64,000 bases of DNA, taken from assembly GCF_000526415.1 (NCBI RefSeq), contig NZ_JAGA01000004.1, forward strand, positions 124,001 through 188,000, in the 5' to 3' direction. This stretch comes from Kallotenue papyrolyticum. GTDB taxonomy: Bacteria; Chloroflexota; Chloroflexia; Chloroflexales; Kallotenuaceae. Of this stretch, positions 7,960 to 18,067 are shown one piece after another; position 1 is the stretch's first letter; each line of letters begins with the position of its first letter. The notes below the pieces were generated by a model. That model saw nothing but the letters and a program-made list of their open reading frames with translations, was not told where the DNA came from and did no database searches. Both the position numbers and the translations under genes were made by a program.

Positions 7960-9273
7960 ATGAAGAGCGATTTCTACGCCGCGATCTCGCAGATCGCTGC
8001 CGAGCGAGGCATTCCACGCGAGGCGGTCCAGGAGGTTGTGGAGCAGGCGCTGCTCAAAGCCTACGAGCGTTATCTCGGCAGAGAGCTGCCGCCGCTGAAA
8101 GTGGAGGTCAAGATTGACCCGATCTCTGGCGAGGCACGCGTATTCGCGGAAAAGCAGATCGTCGAGACCAAGGACGATATTGCCGACGAACACTTCGAGA
8201 TCGATCTCGAAGCCGCGCGCAAGATTCGCCCCGACGCGCAGGTGGGCGAGACAGTGATGGTCGAGTCGACGCCCAGAGATTTCGGGCGTATCGCCGCACA
8301 AAACGCTAAGCAGGTCGTGCTGCAACGCATCAAGGAAGTTGAGCGCGACTATGTCTATAGCGAGTTCATGGATCGCGAGGGCGAGATCGTCACCGCCACC
8401 GTCCAGCGCTTCGCCCGCGGCAACAACGTCATCCTGGAGCTGGGCAAGGCCGAAGCTGTGCTGCCGCCCAAGGAACAGAGCCCGGCGGATCGCTACTACC
8501 AGGGGCAGCGCCTGAAGGTCTACCTGCAAGAGATCAAGCGTGAAGATCGCGGCCCACGGCTGATCGTCTCGCGCTCGAGCAAAGAGCTGATCAAGCGCCT
8601 GTTCGAGATGGAGGTTCCCGAGATCTACAACGGCGCGGTCGAGATCAAAGCGATTGCGCGCGAGCCGGGCGTGCGCTCCAAGGTCGCCGTCGCCGCGCGG
8701 CAGGAAGGCGTCGATCCAGTCGGCTCATGCGTCGGCATGCGCGGCATGCGCATTCAAAACATCGTCAACGAGCTGAACGGCGAGAAGATCGACGTGGTGC
8801 AGTGGTCGCCTGATATTCGCACCTTCATTGCCAACGCGCTCTCCCCGGCGCAGGCGATCGAGGTGCAGCTCAACGACGCCGAGAAGTCGGCGGTGGTGAT
8901 CGTGCCCGACAAACAACAGTCACTGGCGATCGGCAAGGAAGGCCAGAACGTACGCCTAGCGGCCAAGCTCACCGGCTGGCGCATCGACATCAAGAGCGCC
9001 TCCGAGCTGCTGGAGGAGGAGCGCAAGCTGGCCGAAGCGCGTGAGGCAGCCCAAGCCGAGGCGTTGGCACGTGAGTCGGCACTGGCGCTGGCACCGATCG
9101 AGTACCGCCAGGTGCAGCCCAACGGCACGGTGCCCTACCAGGGCATGGAGCTTGGCCCGCTGCCCGCCGAGCTGATCGGCCAGACCGTCGAGATTCGCGC
9201 CGTGCACGACACGATCAATATCTCGTACAAGGGCAAGCTGATCGCCAGTTATATTGTTGCCGACGAAGCGTAG
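7960..9273 (+). CDS. nusA: Transcription termination/antitermination factor NusA
   Basis: RNA-polymerase-binding factor that modulates pausing, termination and antitermination. 437 aa. The N-terminal polymerase-binding domain (about 1-135) starts [18 protein letters not shown]. An S1 domain follows (about 138-205, [16 protein letters not shown]), then two KH domains with [15 protein letters not shown] and [14 protein letters not shown]. The last ~90 residues after the KH domains are a charged helix plus a short tail with [12 protein letters not shown], not the acidic repeats of proteobacterial NusA. First gene of the nusA-rnpM-infB-rbfA series. Confidence 0.95.
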   Translation: MKSDFYAAISQIAAERGIPREAVQEVVEQALLKAYERYLGRELPPLKVEVKIDPISGEARVFAEKQIVETKDDIADEHFEIDLEAARKIRPDAQVGETVMVESTPRDFGRIAAQNAKQVVLQRIKEVERDYVYSEFMDREGEIVTATVQRFARGNNVILELGKAEAVLPPKEQSPADRYYQGQRLKVYLQEIKREDRGPRLIVSRSSKELIKRLFEMEVPEIYNGAVEIKAIAREPGVRSKVAVAARQEGVDPVGSCVGMRGMRIQNIVNELNGEKIDVVQWSPDIRTFIANALSPAQAIEVQLNDAEKSAVVIVPDKQQSLAIGKEGQNVRLAAKLTGWRIDIKSASELLEEERKLAEAREAAQAEALARESALALAPIEYRQVQPNGTVPYQGMELGPLPAELIGQTVEIRAVHDTINISYKGKLIASYIVADEA

Positions 9274-9293
9274 CGCCGGAGACGGCCAACAAC

Positions 9294-9302
9294 TGGTATA
9301 AT
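9294..9302 (+). promoter_or_regulatory. Possible internal extended -10 promoter before rnpM
   Basis: TGG followed directly by TATAAT (9297-9302) in the 73-nt gap between nusA and rnpM. No matching -35 box is seen. It could give extra transcription of rnpM-infB-rbfA. Confidence 0.4.
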
Positions 9303-9346
9303 ATCTTATGTTTGGTTCACACGCGCCTCGTCATGGGGTGTGAGCG

Positions 9347-9688
9347 ATGGCAAAGCAACGCCAGCCGGCGCGGCCGAAGCATGTGCCGCAGCGCACCTGT
9401 ATCGCTTGTCGCAAGGTCGATGCCAAGCGCGGGCTGACCCGCCTGGTACGCCTGCCCGATGGCCGCGTAGCGATCGATCCTACCGGTAAACGCGCCGGGC
9501 GCGGCGCGTACCTGTGCGCCGAGCGCGGATGCTGGGAGCTGGCGCTTAAGCGCAAAGCGGTCGAGCGCGCGCTCAGGCTCGAGCGCCTGCACGACGAGGA
9601 TCGCGCCATGCTGGCGGCGCACGCACAGACGCTGCCGCAGGGCGAGGCATCTGATAAGCTTGAAGCTGCTTCGGTGTCGGCGATGTAA
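9347..9688 (+). CDS. rnpM: YlxR-family RNA-binding protein (RnpM)
   Basis: A 113-aa protein of the YlxR/DUF448 family, recently linked to RNase P regulation in Bacillus. The family core is clear: VPQRTCIACRKVDAKRGLTRLVR (about residues 13-35), GRVAIDPTGKRAGRGAYLC and the following CWELALKRKAVERAL. The C-terminal ~25 residues are not conserved. It lies between nusA and infB, its standard position. The RNase P protein gene rnpA is also in this window, about 8 kb away. Confidence 0.92.
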   Translation: MAKQRQPARPKHVPQRTCIACRKVDAKRGLTRLVRLPDGRVAIDPTGKRAGRGAYLCAERGCWELALKRKAVERALRLERLHDEDRAMLAAHAQTLPQGEASDKLEAASVSAM

Positions 9689-9730
9689 GCAATCGCGCAC
9701 GACCCACAGCCTAGATGTTGTCAGGTGAAC

Positions 9731-9762
9731 CAAAGGGGATGCGTAGGCTTCCCCTTTGTTCT
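9731..9762 (+). terminator. Terminator-like hairpin in front of infB
   Basis: CAAAGGGGA (9731-9739) pairs perfectly with TCCCCTTTG (9750-9758) across a 10-nt loop, followed by TTCTT. It ends 5 nt before the infB ribosome-binding site AAAGGAG. It may partly terminate transcription, or it may be an RNA-processing site that sets the IF2 level. Confidence 0.55.
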
Positions 9763-9779
9763 TAGGAAAGGAGCGCGGC

Positions 9780-11951
9780 ATGAGTATTCCTTTGAAGCGA
9801 CGTGATGCCCCTGCAGAAGACGCAACCAAGCGCCCGGACCGCGGGTCCGGCAAGCCGCAGGGCGGCCAGCGCTCGCCACAACCAGCCCAACGTTCGCCGG
9901 GCGCCGCCCCGAGCACGCCCCAACGTGCCCAGCGTGATGGCGCGCCGCGCAACGCACCCACCGGCAATCAGCGCGGCCAGCAGGCCCAGCGCGCGCCGCA
10001 AGGGCGTGGCCCGGGGCAGAATGGTCAGCGCGGGCCCCAGGGCCGGGGCGCGCCACAGGGCGGACGCGGCCCCCAGGGCCGGGGCGCGCCGCAGGGCGGA
10101 CGCGGCCCCCAGGGCCGGGGCCCCCAGGGCGGGCGCGCAGCGCCGACGGCCGTCACGCGCGGGCCGGTGCGGCCCCGCGGGCCGGTCGAACTGCCGCCGA
10201 CCATGACCATCCGCGAGCTGAGTGAAGCGCTCGGTGTTGGCGCCGCCGACATTCTGCGCGAACTGCTCAAAAACGGCGTGATGACCAACATCAACGCGCA
10301 GATCGATTACGAAACTGCCGCGCTCATTGCCGCCGAGTTCGGGATTGAGACCAGCGAACTGAAGCCTGAAAAGCCGGCCGGCATTTACGAGTCGGTCGCC
10401 GAAGCGCTGGCCGAGGAGAAGCCTGCCGATCTGCGTCCGCGCCCGCCGGTGGTCACGATCATGGGCCACGTCGATCACGGCAAGACCAAGCTGCTCGACG
10501 CAATCCGCTCGACGCGCGTGGCCGAGGGCGAGGCCGGCGGCATCACGCAGCACATCGGTGCCTACCAGGTCGAGGTGCAGGGTCGCAAGATCACCTTTCT
10601 GGACACGCCCGGCCACGAGGCGTTTACCGCTATGCGCGCGCGGGGAGCGCAGGTCACCGACATCGTGGTGCTGGTGGTGGCCGCCGACGATGGCGTTATG
10701 CCCCAGACGCTGGAAGCGATCGCCCACGTCAAGGCCGCCAACGTACCGATGATCGTGGCGATCAACAAGATCGACGTGCCCGGCGCCAATCCCGACCGCG
10801 TGCGCCAGGAGCTGGCGGCCGCCGACGTACTGGTCGAGCAGTGGGGCGGCGACGTGCCCTGCGTCGAGGTCTCGGCCAAGAACAAGATCAACATCGACGG
10901 CCTACTGGAGCTGATCCTGCTGGTCGCCGACATTCACGAGTTCAAGGCTAATCCCAACCGCCCGGCGATCGGCACGATCATCGAGGCCGAGCTAGATAAG
11001 AGCCGTGGTCCGGTGGCGACCGTGCTGGTGCAGAACGGCACGCTGCGCCTGGACGACATCGTGCTGGCCGGCGCGACCTATGGCCGCGTGCGCACGATGT
11101 TCAACGATGCCGGCAAGCGCCTGCGCCATGCCGAACCGTCCACGCCCGTGGAGATCCTGGGCCTGGACAATGTGCCGCAGGCCGGCGACATCCTGCAGGT
11201 CGTCGATTCGATCGAGCTGGCACGTGAGATCGCGGCGCAACGGGCCCGCCAGCGGCAGGCCGAAGCAACGGCCGGGCCGAGCAAGGCCATCGGTCTCGAC
11301 GATCTGTACGCCAAGATCCAGGCCGGCCAGGTGCGCGAGTTCAACATCCTGCTCAAAGCCGACGTCACCGGCTCGATCGGCGCGATCGAACACGCGCTGG
11401 CGCAGCTCAACCAGAAGCACAGCGAGGTGCAGTTGCGCGTGATCCACTCCGGCACGGGCGCGATCACCGAGTCGGACGTCAACCTGGCGATCGCCTCTAA
11501 AGCGATCATCATCGGCTTCAATGCCCGTCCCGACCCGGCGGCACGGCGGCTGGCCGAGCAGAGCGGCATCGAGATCCGCTTCTACAACATCATTTACCAT
11601 CTGCTGGAGGATCTCGAACAGGCGCTGGTGGGCATGCTGGCGCCCGAAGAGCGCGAGGTGATCAACGGCTACGCCGAGGTGCGCAACACCTTCCGCCTGC
11701 CCAGCCGCGAGGTGGTGGCCGGTCTGTATGTAACCGATGGCAAGATCAGCCGCAACGATCGCGTGCGCGTGCTGCGCAACGGCGTGGTGATCCACGATGG
11801 TCGGCTGTCGTCGCTCAAGCGCTTCAAGGACGACGTGCGCGAGGTGCAGGCCGGCTACGAGTGCGGCGCGATCATCGAAGGCTTCAACGACGTGCAGGTC
11901 GGCGATACGATGGAGTTCTATCGCACCGAAAAGGTCGAACGCAGCGCCTGA
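9780..11951 (+). CDS. infB: Translation initiation factor IF-2
   Basis: GTPase that places initiator tRNA on the 30S subunit and promotes subunit joining. 723 aa. Residues 1-135 are a low-complexity Gln/Gly/Arg/Pro tail with 12-residue repeats. The IF2 N-domain is about 140-190. The G domain follows, with GHVDHGKT (229-236), [18 protein letters not shown] and NKID, then the usual domains II-IV. The ATG at 9780 has AAAGGAG 6 nt upstream; the in-frame start at 9756 lies in the leader hairpin and is rejected. Confidence 0.96.
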   Translation: MSIPLKRRDAPAEDATKRPDRGSGKPQGGQRSPQPAQRSPGAAPSTPQRAQRDGAPRNAPTGNQRGQQAQRAPQGRGPGQNGQRGPQGRGAPQGGRGPQGRGAPQGGRGPQGRGPQGGRAAPTAVTRGPVRPRGPVELPPTMTIRELSEALGVGAADILRELLKNGVMTNINAQIDYETAALIAAEFGIETSELKPEKPAGIYESVAEALAEEKPADLRPRPPVVTIMGHVDHGKTKLLDAIRSTRVAEGEAGGITQHIGAYQVEVQGRKITFLDTPGHEAFTAMRARGAQVTDIVVLVVAADDGVMPQTLEAIAHVKAANVPMIVAINKIDVPGANPDRVRQELAAADVLVEQWGGDVPCVEVSAKNKINIDGLLELILLVADIHEFKANPNRPAIGTIIEAELDKSRGPVATVLVQNGTLRLDDIVLAGATYGRVRTMFNDAGKRLRHAEPSTPVEILGLDNVPQAGDILQVVDSIELAREIAAQRARQRQAEATAGPSKAIGLDDLYAKIQAGQVREFNILLKADVTGSIGAIEHALAQLNQKHSEVQLRVIHSGTGAITESDVNLAIASKAIIIGFNARPDPAARRLAEQSGIEIRFYNIIYHLLEDLEQALVGMLAPEEREVINGYAEVRNTFRLPSREVVAGLYVTDGKISRNDRVRVLRNGVVIHDGRLSSLKRFKDDVREVQAGYECGAIIEGFNDVQVGDTMEFYRTEKVERSA
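10029..10136 (+). repeat. 36-bp tandem repeat inside infB
   Basis: Two full copies (10029-10064 and 10065-10100) and a third shortened one from 10101 have a 36-bp period, extremely G+C-rich. They encode the [12 protein letters not shown]-type repeats of the IF-2 N-terminal tail. The copy number is likely to vary between strains. Confidence 0.85.
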
Positions 11952-11962
11952 TCATTCTCGCC

Positions 11963-12005
11963 GGGAACCAGGAACCAGGCACGGCCACAGCGGTTCCTGG
12001 TTCCC
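11963..12005 (+). terminator. Perfect 14-bp hairpin between infB and rbfA
   Basis: GGGAACCAGGAACC (11963-11976) pairs without mismatch with its complement at 11992-12005; the loop is 15 nt. It is followed by TGTTGTG rather than a T-run. It lies 11 nt after the infB stop and 25 nt before rbfA, so it may lower rbfA expression or mark an mRNA processing site. Confidence 0.6.
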
Positions 12006-12030
12006 TGTTGTGTACCCAGGTGGCGGCGAT

Positions 12031-12423
12031 ATGTCAAAGCGAACCGAACAAGTCGGCGACGAAATCCAACGCATTCTGGGCGAGGTCATTCAGACCGAGC
12101 TCAAAGATCCGCGCATCGGCTTTGTGACCGTCACCGGCGTGACGGTCACGCCTGATCTGCTGCGCGCCAATGTGCGCGTGTCGATCATGGGCGATGAGCA
12201 GCAGCGACGCGAAACGATGCGCGTGCTGGAGCGCGCTAAGGGCTATCTGCGTCGGCGCGTAGGCGAGGAGCTGACGCTGCGGCAGGTGCCGGAGATCAAG
12301 CTGCACCTCGACACCTCGCTCGATCACGCGCTGCGCATCAACGAGCTGTTGCGGCAGATCGAGCACGAGCGCCAGGCACCGCCCGAAGCGGCCGAGGAGT
12401 CGCAGCGTGAGAGCACCGATTGA
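12031..12423 (+). CDS. rbfA: Ribosome-binding factor A
   Basis: 30S maturation factor needed for late 16S rRNA processing and cold adaptation. 130 aa, starting MSKRTEQVGDEIQRILGEVI, with the family blocks LKDPRIGFVTVTGV, ANVRVSIMG and LRQVPEIKLHLDTSLDHALRI. AGGTGG precedes the ATG; upstream in-frame extension runs through the hairpin and infB and is rejected. The 3' end overlaps the next gene by 17 nt, which implies translational coupling. Confidence 0.95.
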   Translation: MSKRTEQVGDEIQRILGEVIQTELKDPRIGFVTVTGVTVTPDLLRANVRVSIMGDEQQRRETMRVLERAKGYLRRRVGEELTLRQVPEIKLHLDTSLDHALRINELLRQIEHERQAPPEAAEESQRESTD

Positions 12424-13027
12424 AACGCTGCCTGCGGATGCGAGCGCGCAGGTCGATCCCTATTTCAAAAAGCGCATCGCCTACACCTTCCGGGGCGAGC
12501 GCTTCGTCTTCGACATCGGCCACACGCTCTTCTCGTCGTTCGATGTGGACGAGGGCACCGAGGTGCTGCTGCGCTTTCTCCAGCCGTCCGCGCCGCGCGT
12601 GATCCTCGACCTGGGCTGCGGCTACGGTCCGATCGGTATCATCCTGGCGCGGCTCTACCCCGCCGCGCAGGTGATCCTGGCCGATCGCGATCTGCTGGCG
12701 GTGCGCTATGCGCAGCGCAACCTCGAGCTCAACCAGATCGCCAACGCACAGGTGGTCGGCAGCGTGGGCATGCAGCACGTGCCCGACCTGCCCTACGATC
12801 TGATCGTCTCCAACATCCCGGCCAAGATCGGCGAGCAGGCGATCGAGGCCGAGTTTTTGCTAGAGCCCTACCGGCGTCTGCAGCCTGGCGGCGAATACTG
12901 GTTTGTGGTTGTCAGTGGGCTGAACCATCTGATCCCACGCCTAGGCCAGCGCCACCAGCTACGGCTCAAGGAGGTCAAAAAACGCGCCGGGCACGCGGTC
13001 TATCAACTGCGCAAACCGGCGCCATGA
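12407..13027 (+). CDS. Class I SAM-dependent methyltransferase, RsmC/YbxB-like
   Basis: 206-aa methyltransferase of the MTS/RsmC-like family, which methylates guanine N2 in rRNA. It begins VDPYFKKRIAYTFRGERFVF as in YbxB-type proteins. The SAM-binding motif I is ILDLGCGYGPIGI (about residues 67-79), followed by LADRD. The usual catalytic NPPF/Y is replaced by SNIPAK, so the target atom is uncertain. It overlaps rbfA by 17 nt, supporting a role in ribosome maturation. Confidence 0.8.
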   Translation: MRAPIETLPADASAQVDPYFKKRIAYTFRGERFVFDIGHTLFSSFDVDEGTEVLLRFLQPSAPRVILDLGCGYGPIGIILARLYPAAQVILADRDLLAVRYAQRNLELNQIANAQVVGSVGMQHVPDLPYDLIVSNIPAKIGEQAIEAEFLLEPYRRLQPGGEYWFVVVSGLNHLIPRLGQRHQLRLKEVKKRAGHAVYQLRKPAP

Positions 13028-13067
13028 GGAGTGGCGGGCGCCGCTCGGCGGACGCCCCTGGTGAGCT

Positions 13068-14087
13068 ATGCTGTACACCAACGCACAACAGGCTGCGCCG
13101 GCGATCGCTGCCTGCGTGGCCGACAAACAGCACATTCTGCTGATCACGCATGTCAACCCTGACGGCGATGCGGTCGGATCGCTGCTGGGCCTGGGCCTCT
13201 ACTGGGAGCAGCAGGGGCATCAGGTGACCATGCTGGCGCCCACGCCGCTGCCGCAGTACACGCACCGGCTGCGCAGCGTCGAGCGCATCCGCGTGTACAG
13301 CGAGTCGCCGGTGTATCAGGAGACCCTGGCGCTGCCCGCATCGGTCGATCTGATCGCGCTGGTAGACACCGGCGACATTCGCCGCATCGCGCGCATCTAT
13401 GACGAGCAGCGCGCCTACCTAGAGGCGCGGCCGCTGATCGTGATCGACCATCATGCCACCAACATCGGCGAGGGCATGGTCAATCTGGTGGACGCGTCGC
13501 TGTCCTCGACCTGCGAGCTGATCTACCAGTTGCTACGCGCCTGGGATGCACGCATCACGCCGGAGATCGCCACGGCGCTGCTGATGGGCATCATCACCGA
13601 CACGCAGAGCTTCAAGACTTCCAACACCACGCCGTCGGCGCTGCGCGCTGCCGCCGACCTGATCGAGCTGGGCGGCGACCGCGAGCTGATCATGAAGGAT
13701 GTCTACGCCAACATCCCCTTTGAGACCGCCAAACTGCTGAGCCTGGCGCTGTCGGAGCTGCGTCGTGACGGCGCGATCGCCTGGACGCATGTCACGCAGG
13801 TGATGCAGCGCAGCGTCGGCGCCAACGATGATGCCGCCTCCGAGGTGACCGAGTACATCGCCAATCTGGGCGGGCTCAAAGCCACCGCCCTCTTCAAAGA
13901 ACGGCGCGATGGTTCGGTCAAGGTCTCGCTGCGCTCGGCGCCGGGCGTGGATGTCGCGGCGGTGGCGCAGCAGTTCGGCGGCGGCGGCCACCGCCAGGCT
14001 GCGGGCGCGACCCTGCCGGGCCCACTCCACGAAGCCGAGGAGCGCCTGCTGGCAGCACTGCGCGCGGCGGTGGCCGCCGCCTCGTGA
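13068..14087 (+). CDS. DHH/DHHA1 phosphoesterase, NrnA-like oligoribonuclease/pAp phosphatase
   Basis: 339-aa DHH-family enzyme predicted to degrade nanoRNA and to dephosphorylate 3'-phosphoadenosine 5'-phosphate. Metal-binding motifs are all visible: THVNPDGDAVGS, VDTGD, VIDHHATN and, in the DHHA1 domain, FGGGGHRQAAGA. DHH phosphoesterases of this type often follow rbfA in Gram-positive-like operons, as here. pAp breakdown would also link to the PAPS made by the sulfate genes at 25-29 kb. It ends before a strong hairpin. Confidence 0.9.
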   Translation: MLYTNAQQAAPAIAACVADKQHILLITHVNPDGDAVGSLLGLGLYWEQQGHQVTMLAPTPLPQYTHRLRSVERIRVYSESPVYQETLALPASVDLIALVDTGDIRRIARIYDEQRAYLEARPLIVIDHHATNIGEGMVNLVDASLSSTCELIYQLLRAWDARITPEIATALLMGIITDTQSFKTSNTTPSALRAAADLIELGGDRELIMKDVYANIPFETAKLLSLALSELRRDGAIAWTHVTQVMQRSVGANDDAASEVTEYIANLGGLKATALFKERRDGSVKVSLRSAPGVDVAAVAQQFGGGGHRQAAGATLPGPLHEAEERLLAALRAAVAAAS

Positions 14088-14117
14088 GCCCGTTGCGGGA
14101 CGCGCCCCTCTAGCACA

Positions 14118-14148
14118 CACGCCCCGCCCCTGATAGGGGCGGGGCGTG
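14118..14148. terminator. Strong G+C hairpin between convergent genes, REP-like
   Basis: A perfect 14-bp stem (CACGCCCCGCCCCT and its complement) with a 3-nt loop sits between the NrnA-like gene and the aldehyde dehydrogenase gene. The same GGGGCGGGGC core recurs at 22383-22439, so it may be a dispersed palindromic repeat that also terminates transcription from both sides. No T-run. Confidence 0.7.
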
Positions 14149-14166
14149 CGAGCGCAGGCCGGTGCC

Positions 14167-15663
<1,497 letters not shown>

Positions 15664-15704
15664 CACTGTCCCTCCTGTGCGCTGAAAACCACCATGTGCT
15701 GGCG

Positions 15705-15713
15705 ATTATAGCA
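15705..15713 (-). promoter_or_regulatory. Extended -10 promoter of the aldehyde dehydrogenase gene
   Basis: On the minus strand TGC directly precedes TATAAT, about 42 nt upstream of the start codon. No consensus -35 box is present at the expected distance. The remainder of the gap up to 15887 shows no other clear signal. Confidence 0.5.
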
Positions 15714-15887
15714 CGGCATGCCGGCAGCGCGCCGCCGTACCGCTGCGGTCCCGGCTCGACCCCGGACCATCGGGAGCGGACCAACCCAGGACCATTGGCA
15801 CCGGATCGTGGCAGCACAATTGGTGCATGATGCAATCAAGCGGATGACCGCACACTGCCGCACAACGTCCTGGATGGAGGAACAGGC

Positions 15888-16538
15888 ATGACAGCAGTAT
15901 CACCCCCCGCCGCGCTGGGCCAGCTCTCGCTCTTCGAACTGATCACCGACTACCCCGGCCACTTCTTGCGCGTCAAGCGCACGATGATCGACCTGAGCCA
16001 CGCCATCGAAGAGGCAGCGGCGCGCACCGCGCAGCCGGGCTGGTTGTTTGCGGGCTTTCAACGCTTTTCGCTGTTTCGGTCTGAAGCGCAACGCTATGCA
16101 CGGCTGGCAGCCGCGCTGCGTGGCTGCTACATCTTTGGCGTGCCCGATGTCGCGCCGCCGGAGCTGCCGGGGATCACCGCCCTGGCGCTGCCGCAGGAGA
16201 GTCCCCTCTGCCGCGAATGGTTTGTGGTGGTGGATGGGCCCGACTTTGCGACCGCGCTGCTATCGGCGGATGTCACCGGTGACGCGCTGCCCGACCCCAT
16301 GCGGCGCTTCATGGGCATCTGGAGCGCCGATCCAACCCTGGTGCGCGCCGCCAGCACGCGCCTGTGCGCCGCGCTCGACCTGCCGACGCCCGACTGGCAA
16401 CCCAACCTCGGCGGCACGCTGGCGGGCTATGAAGCGATCAGCAACTACGTGCTAGCCCTGAGTGAAGAGCGCTGGCTGACGCGCCGTCGGCGGCATCAGC
16501 CGGCAGCCGGCGCGGTGGACGAACCGCTCTGCACCTGA
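15888..16538 (+). CDS. DICT sensory domain protein
   Basis: A 216-aa protein that fits the DICT domain (found with diguanylate cyclases and two-component systems): SLFELITDY near the start, a central FAGFQRFSLFRSEAQRYARLA, then CYIFGVPDV and WFVVVDGPDFATALL. It has no output domain. DICT proteins are thought to sense or bind ligands in light or redox signalling; the actual role here is unknown. GGATGGAGGAACAGGC precedes the ATG. The last 43 nt overlap the 3' end of the convergent lactate dehydrogenase gene. Confidence 0.7.
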   Translation: MTAVSPPAALGQLSLFELITDYPGHFLRVKRTMIDLSHAIEEAAARTAQPGWLFAGFQRFSLFRSEAQRYARLAAALRGCYIFGVPDVAPPELPGITALALPQESPLCREWFVVVDGPDFATALLSADVTGDALPDPMRRFMGIWSADPTLVRAASTRLCAALDLPTPDWQPNLGGTLAGYEAISNYVLALSEERWLTRRRRHQPAAGAVDEPLCT

Positions 16539-17479
16539 GCGTAGCGCTCCTGGAGCGTCTGCGCCGAGGCGCGAAAGAGCGCTTCTTCCTCGGGGCTGAG
16601 CGTCAGGTTGAGCACCTCCTCCACACCCGCCGCGCCCACGATGGTCGGCAGGCTGATGCAGATCTCGCTGACGCCATACTGGCCGGTCATCAGGCTCGAG
16701 ACGGTCATGACCGTGTGCTGATCGCGCAGGATCGCCTCCACGATCGTCAGCAGGCCCAAGCCGATGGCGTAGTAGGTCGCGCCCTTACGCTCGATGATGG
16801 CATAGGCCGCGTCGCGCGTCTGCTCGAAGATGCGTTGCAGCGCGGCCTCATCGTAGCCCACGCCGCCGGACGAACGAAAATCTCTGAGACGCACACCGCC
16901 GATGTTGGCCAGGCTCCACAGCGCCAGCTCGCTATCACCGTGCTCGCCGACGATGTAGGCGTGTACGCTGCGCGGATCGACACGGTAGTGCCGCCCCAGC
17001 AGGTAACGGAAGCGCGCCGTATCAAGGATCGTGCCTGAACCGATTACCTGTGCCGGTGGCAAACCGCTGATGCGCAGGGCATGGTAGGTCAGAATATCCA
17101 CCGGATTGGTGGCGATCAACAGCATTCCATCGGGGTTGTGGCGCACAATCTGCGGAATGATCTCGTGGAAGATCGCGACGTTGCGCTCCAGGAGCTGCAA
17201 GCGCGTCTCGCCCGGCTTTTGGGCCGCGCCCGCCGTCACCACCGTCACCGCCGCACCGGCCAGATCGGCATAGTCGCCGGCCCAGATGCGCATGGGCCGC
17301 ACGAACGGCAGGCCGTGGTTGAGATCCATCGCTTCGGCCTCGGCGCGCCCACGATTGGCGTCGATCAGCACCAGCTCGGTTGCCAGGCTGCTCTGCATCA
17401 GCGCATACGCGAAGGACGCGCCGACCATCCCCGTGCCTACCACTCCGATCTTGGGTCCACTCTCTCGTAAGCCGGTCAT
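16496..17479 (-). CDS. ldh: L-lactate dehydrogenase
   Basis: NAD-dependent enzyme interconverting pyruvate and L-lactate. 327 aa. The coenzyme motif is GTGMVG (residues 15-20). Gln87 in GAAQKPGETRL indicates lactate rather than malate specificity (malate dehydrogenases have Arg there). NPVDILTY follows, and the catalytic His180 lies in GEHGDSE. The C-terminal tail (VQSGSSTAPAAG) runs over the end of the convergent DICT gene. The upstream 230-nt gap to the receiver gene contains hairpins but no clear promoter. Confidence 0.92.
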   Translation of the reverse strand: MTGLRESGPKIGVVGTGMVGASFAYALMQSSLATELVLIDANRGRAEAEAMDLNHGLPFVRPMRIWAGDYADLAGAAVTVVTAGAAQKPGETRLQLLERNVAIFHEIIPQIVRHNPDGMLLIATNPVDILTYHALRISGLPPAQVIGSGTILDTARFRYLLGRHYRVDPRSVHAYIVGEHGDSELALWSLANIGGVRLRDFRSSGGVGYDEAALQRIFEQTRDAAYAIIERKGATYYAIGLGLLTIVEAILRDQHTVMTVSSLMTGQYGVSEICISLPTIVGAAGVEEVLNLTLSPEEEALFRASAQTLQERYAQVQSGSSTAPAAG

Positions 17480-17619
17480 GGGTCCCCTCCCACTTGTGTT
17501 GTTGGCCTACCCGGATTGTACATCAGCGCGCCGCGCCGCTGAACGCAACCGCACCCACCGCACACCACGGCTTGGGCAGCACGCCCATGCGAGCGTGATG
17601 TCCGGGTAGGGATACGCTC

Positions 17620-17653
17620 GCGCAGCGCCGGAGCGCGACGACTGGCGCTGCGC
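17620..17653 (-). terminator. 10-bp hairpin downstream of the receiver/KaiC-like operon
   Basis: GCGCAGCGCC (17620-17629) pairs perfectly with GGCGCTGCGC (17644-17653), about 60 nt after the receiver gene stop (minus strand). The stem is G+C-rich and lacks a T-run. A plausible transcription end for the operon. Confidence 0.45.
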
Positions 17654-17713
17654 CCTGCACCCGGCTAGCCTGCTGCGACCTGCATGGGCAGCCATGGGCA
17701 AGAACGCTGCGCG

Positions 17714-18067
17714 CTACCCCACCAGCTCGCGAATAAGGCTCAACAACGCCGCAATTTCGAACGGCTTGCGCACAAAAGCGGTGATCAGGCCATCCAGACC
17801 GTCAACACGGTCAACGCCGGCGCTCATCAGGATCACTGGAATATCACGCATCTCGGCATCCGCGCGCATGGCCTGGACCACGCCACGTCCGTCCAGGTGT
17901 GGCATCATCAGGTCACATAGTACCAGATCGGGGCGCAATGTTCGCAGCAGGGCAAGGCCCGCGTGGCCATCTTGAGCCGTTACGACACGGTAGCCCTCCA
18001 TTTCCAGCAATGCCAGCAGCAGGTGCGCAATGCTGCTCTCATCTTCGATGACCAGGATCGTCTTCAT
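17714..18067 (-). CDS. Stand-alone response-regulator receiver domain
   Basis: 117-aa CheY-like receiver with the acidic pair in VIEDES, the phospho-acceptor Asp52 in LCDLMMPHLDG, Ser in ILMSAG and Lys in VRKPFE. No output domain. Its ATG overlaps the stop of the KaiC-like gene by 4 nt (ATGA), so the two are translationally coupled. It resembles the receiver at 2996-3340 in length and in the LMSAG/KPF blocks, so a shared mechanism with the KaiC-like ATPases is likely. Confidence 0.92.
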   Translation of the reverse strand: MKTILVIEDESSIAHLLLALLEMEGYRVVTAQDGHAGLALLRTLRPDLVLCDLMMPHLDGRGVVQAMRADAEMRDIPVILMSAGVDRVDGLDGLITAFVRKPFEIAALLSLIRELVG

